From Promethearchaeota archaeon (GTDB lineage: Archaea; Asgardarchaeota; Lokiarchaeia; Sigynarchaeales; SOKP01): a stretch of 64,000 bases of DNA. The notes under the pieces are model-generated. The model searched no databases. It saw only the letters and a list, made by a program, of their open reading frames with translations, and was not told where the DNA came from. The translations under genes were made by a program, and so were the position numbers. The stretch spans positions 1 through 64,000 of the forward strand of contig JAEOTW010000123.1 in NCBI GenBank assembly GCA_016839655.1, read 5' to 3'. This document shows positions 63,677 to 64,000 of this stretch, piece after piece (positions within the stretch are counted from its first letter, which is position 1; each line of letters opens with the position of its first letter).

Positions 63677-64000
63677 ATGAGTTATACATTTTCAAGAACA
63701 AAAATGATTGAAAAAATTAAATTTGGCCTTCTCAGCCCTGATGAGATCCGTAAAATGTCAGCTGCTCGAATAATAACTGCAGACACATATGATGAGGATG
63801 GTTTACCTATACCTTCTGGACTAATGGATCAACGTTTGGGCACTATTGAACCAGGTCAGCGTTGTCAGACGTGTGGTAATCTTGTGAGTAATTGTATGGG
63901 TCATTTTGGCCATATCGAACTTGCTAGACCTGTTATTCATGTAGGTTATGCTAAAAAAGTTTTAAAAGTATTACGAAGTATTTGTCCAGAATGCTCTCGT
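63677..64000 (+). CDS. rpoA1: RNA polymerase subunit Rpo1N (A'), 5' portion
   Basis: The first 108 codons are in the window; the gene runs off the end. The N-terminus [17 protein letters not shown] is typical of the clamp core. The zinc motif C-x2-C-x6-C-x2-H ([17 protein letters not shown]) is intact, as is the next pair (CPEC). It is the largest catalytic subunit together with Rpo1C and Rpo2. Unlike the usual order, rpoH or rpoB is not directly upstream in the 290-base gap or the next gene. Confidence 0.95.
   Translation, partial: MSYTFSRTKMIEKIKFGLLSPDEIRKMSAARIITADTYDEDGLPIPSGLMDQRLGTIEPGQRCQTCGNLVSNCMGHFGHIELARPVIHVGYAKKVLKVLRSICPECSR

Noticed and set aside
1..64000. tRNA, rRNA, CRISPR arrays, insertion sequences and integrated viruses
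   Set aside because: I looked for T-loop consensus, regularly spaced repeats, transposase or integrase motifs and terminal repeats by eye and found none. A covariance-model scan would be needed to exclude intron-containing tRNAs.

Overview
This window looks like a chromosomal segment of an Asgard archaeon, most probably from the Lokiarchaeia or a close relative. The DNA is very AT-rich (about 30% GC by eye). It mixes archaeal core genes (eL21, eL33, RpoF, the start of RpoA', Pus10, KsgA, DUF655, NurA, a histone) with genes typical of Asgard archaea: an ESCRT-III (Snf7/CHMP) protein, a Rag-like GTPase carrying its own roadblock domain, three Ras/Rab-like GTPases, a separate roadblock protein and a presenilin-like intramembrane protease. 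No mobile element, CRISPR array, rRNA or tRNA gene was recognised. The taxonomic call is an inference from gene content.

Layout. 1-3.6 kb: two secreted, membrane-anchored surface proteins. 3.6-14.5 kb: tetrahydromethanopterin C1 genes (ftr, mtd, mch) interleaved with the Rag-like GTPase, an adenine/methylthioadenosine salvage group (apt, a PfkB kinase, mtnP), a beta-CASP ribonuclease and a DHH phosphoesterase. 14.5-23.6 kb: a glycosyltransferase, an archaemetzincin variant, the presenilin-like protease, a 3-hydroxyacyl-CoA dehydrogenase, an FrhB-like iron-sulfur protein and a Ras-like GTPase. 23.7-28.1 kb: a glycine cleavage operon (gcvT-gcvH-gcvPA-gcvPB). 28.1-36.7 kb: an XPD-like helicase, an MFS transporter with a glycogen-synthase-like enzyme, RidA, an M20 peptidase, a secernin-like hydrolase and eL33. 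36.8-48.5 kb: a zinc-finger/PH-like/prion-like protein, MetE core, ESCRT-III, 3-dehydroquinate synthase II, a GH57 hydrolase, a zinc-ribbon CPBP-like membrane protein, a nucleotide kinase, a roadblock protein, an MFS transporter and a cold-shock protein. 48.7-54.5 kb: the conserved archaeal information cluster pus10-eL21-rpoF-DUF655-ksgA-hemK2, facing nurA. 54.6-64 kb: a CPBP protease, two more Ras-like GTPases, a peroxiredoxin with an in-frame TGA, a histone, a metallophosphoesterase, a ketol-acid-reductoisomerase-like protein, membrane proteins and the first 108 codons of rpoA1.

How the genes fit together. Ftr, Mch and Mtd catalyse consecutive steps of the H4MPT branch of the Wood-Ljungdahl pathway. 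The glycine cleavage system feeds or drains the same one-carbon pool, and MetE core uses methyl groups. MtnP, Apt and the PfkB kinase could recycle the adenine/adenosine released by S-adenosylmethionine metabolism. The GTPases, roadblock proteins, ESCRT-III and presenilin-like protease belong to families linked in eukaryotes to membrane traffic and remodelling, but their roles here are unknown.

The most striking observation is the peroxiredoxin-like gene at 56030-56560. An in-frame TGA sits exactly where the catalytic cysteine is expected (Gly-Asn-Trp-TGA-Ser-His-Cys), and a stem-loop region follows the stop codon, so this is very probably a selenoprotein. Other notable points are two genes apparently started from ATT and ATA codons behind GGTG ribosome-binding sites, and a presenilin homologue whose motifs resemble eukaryotic presenilin.
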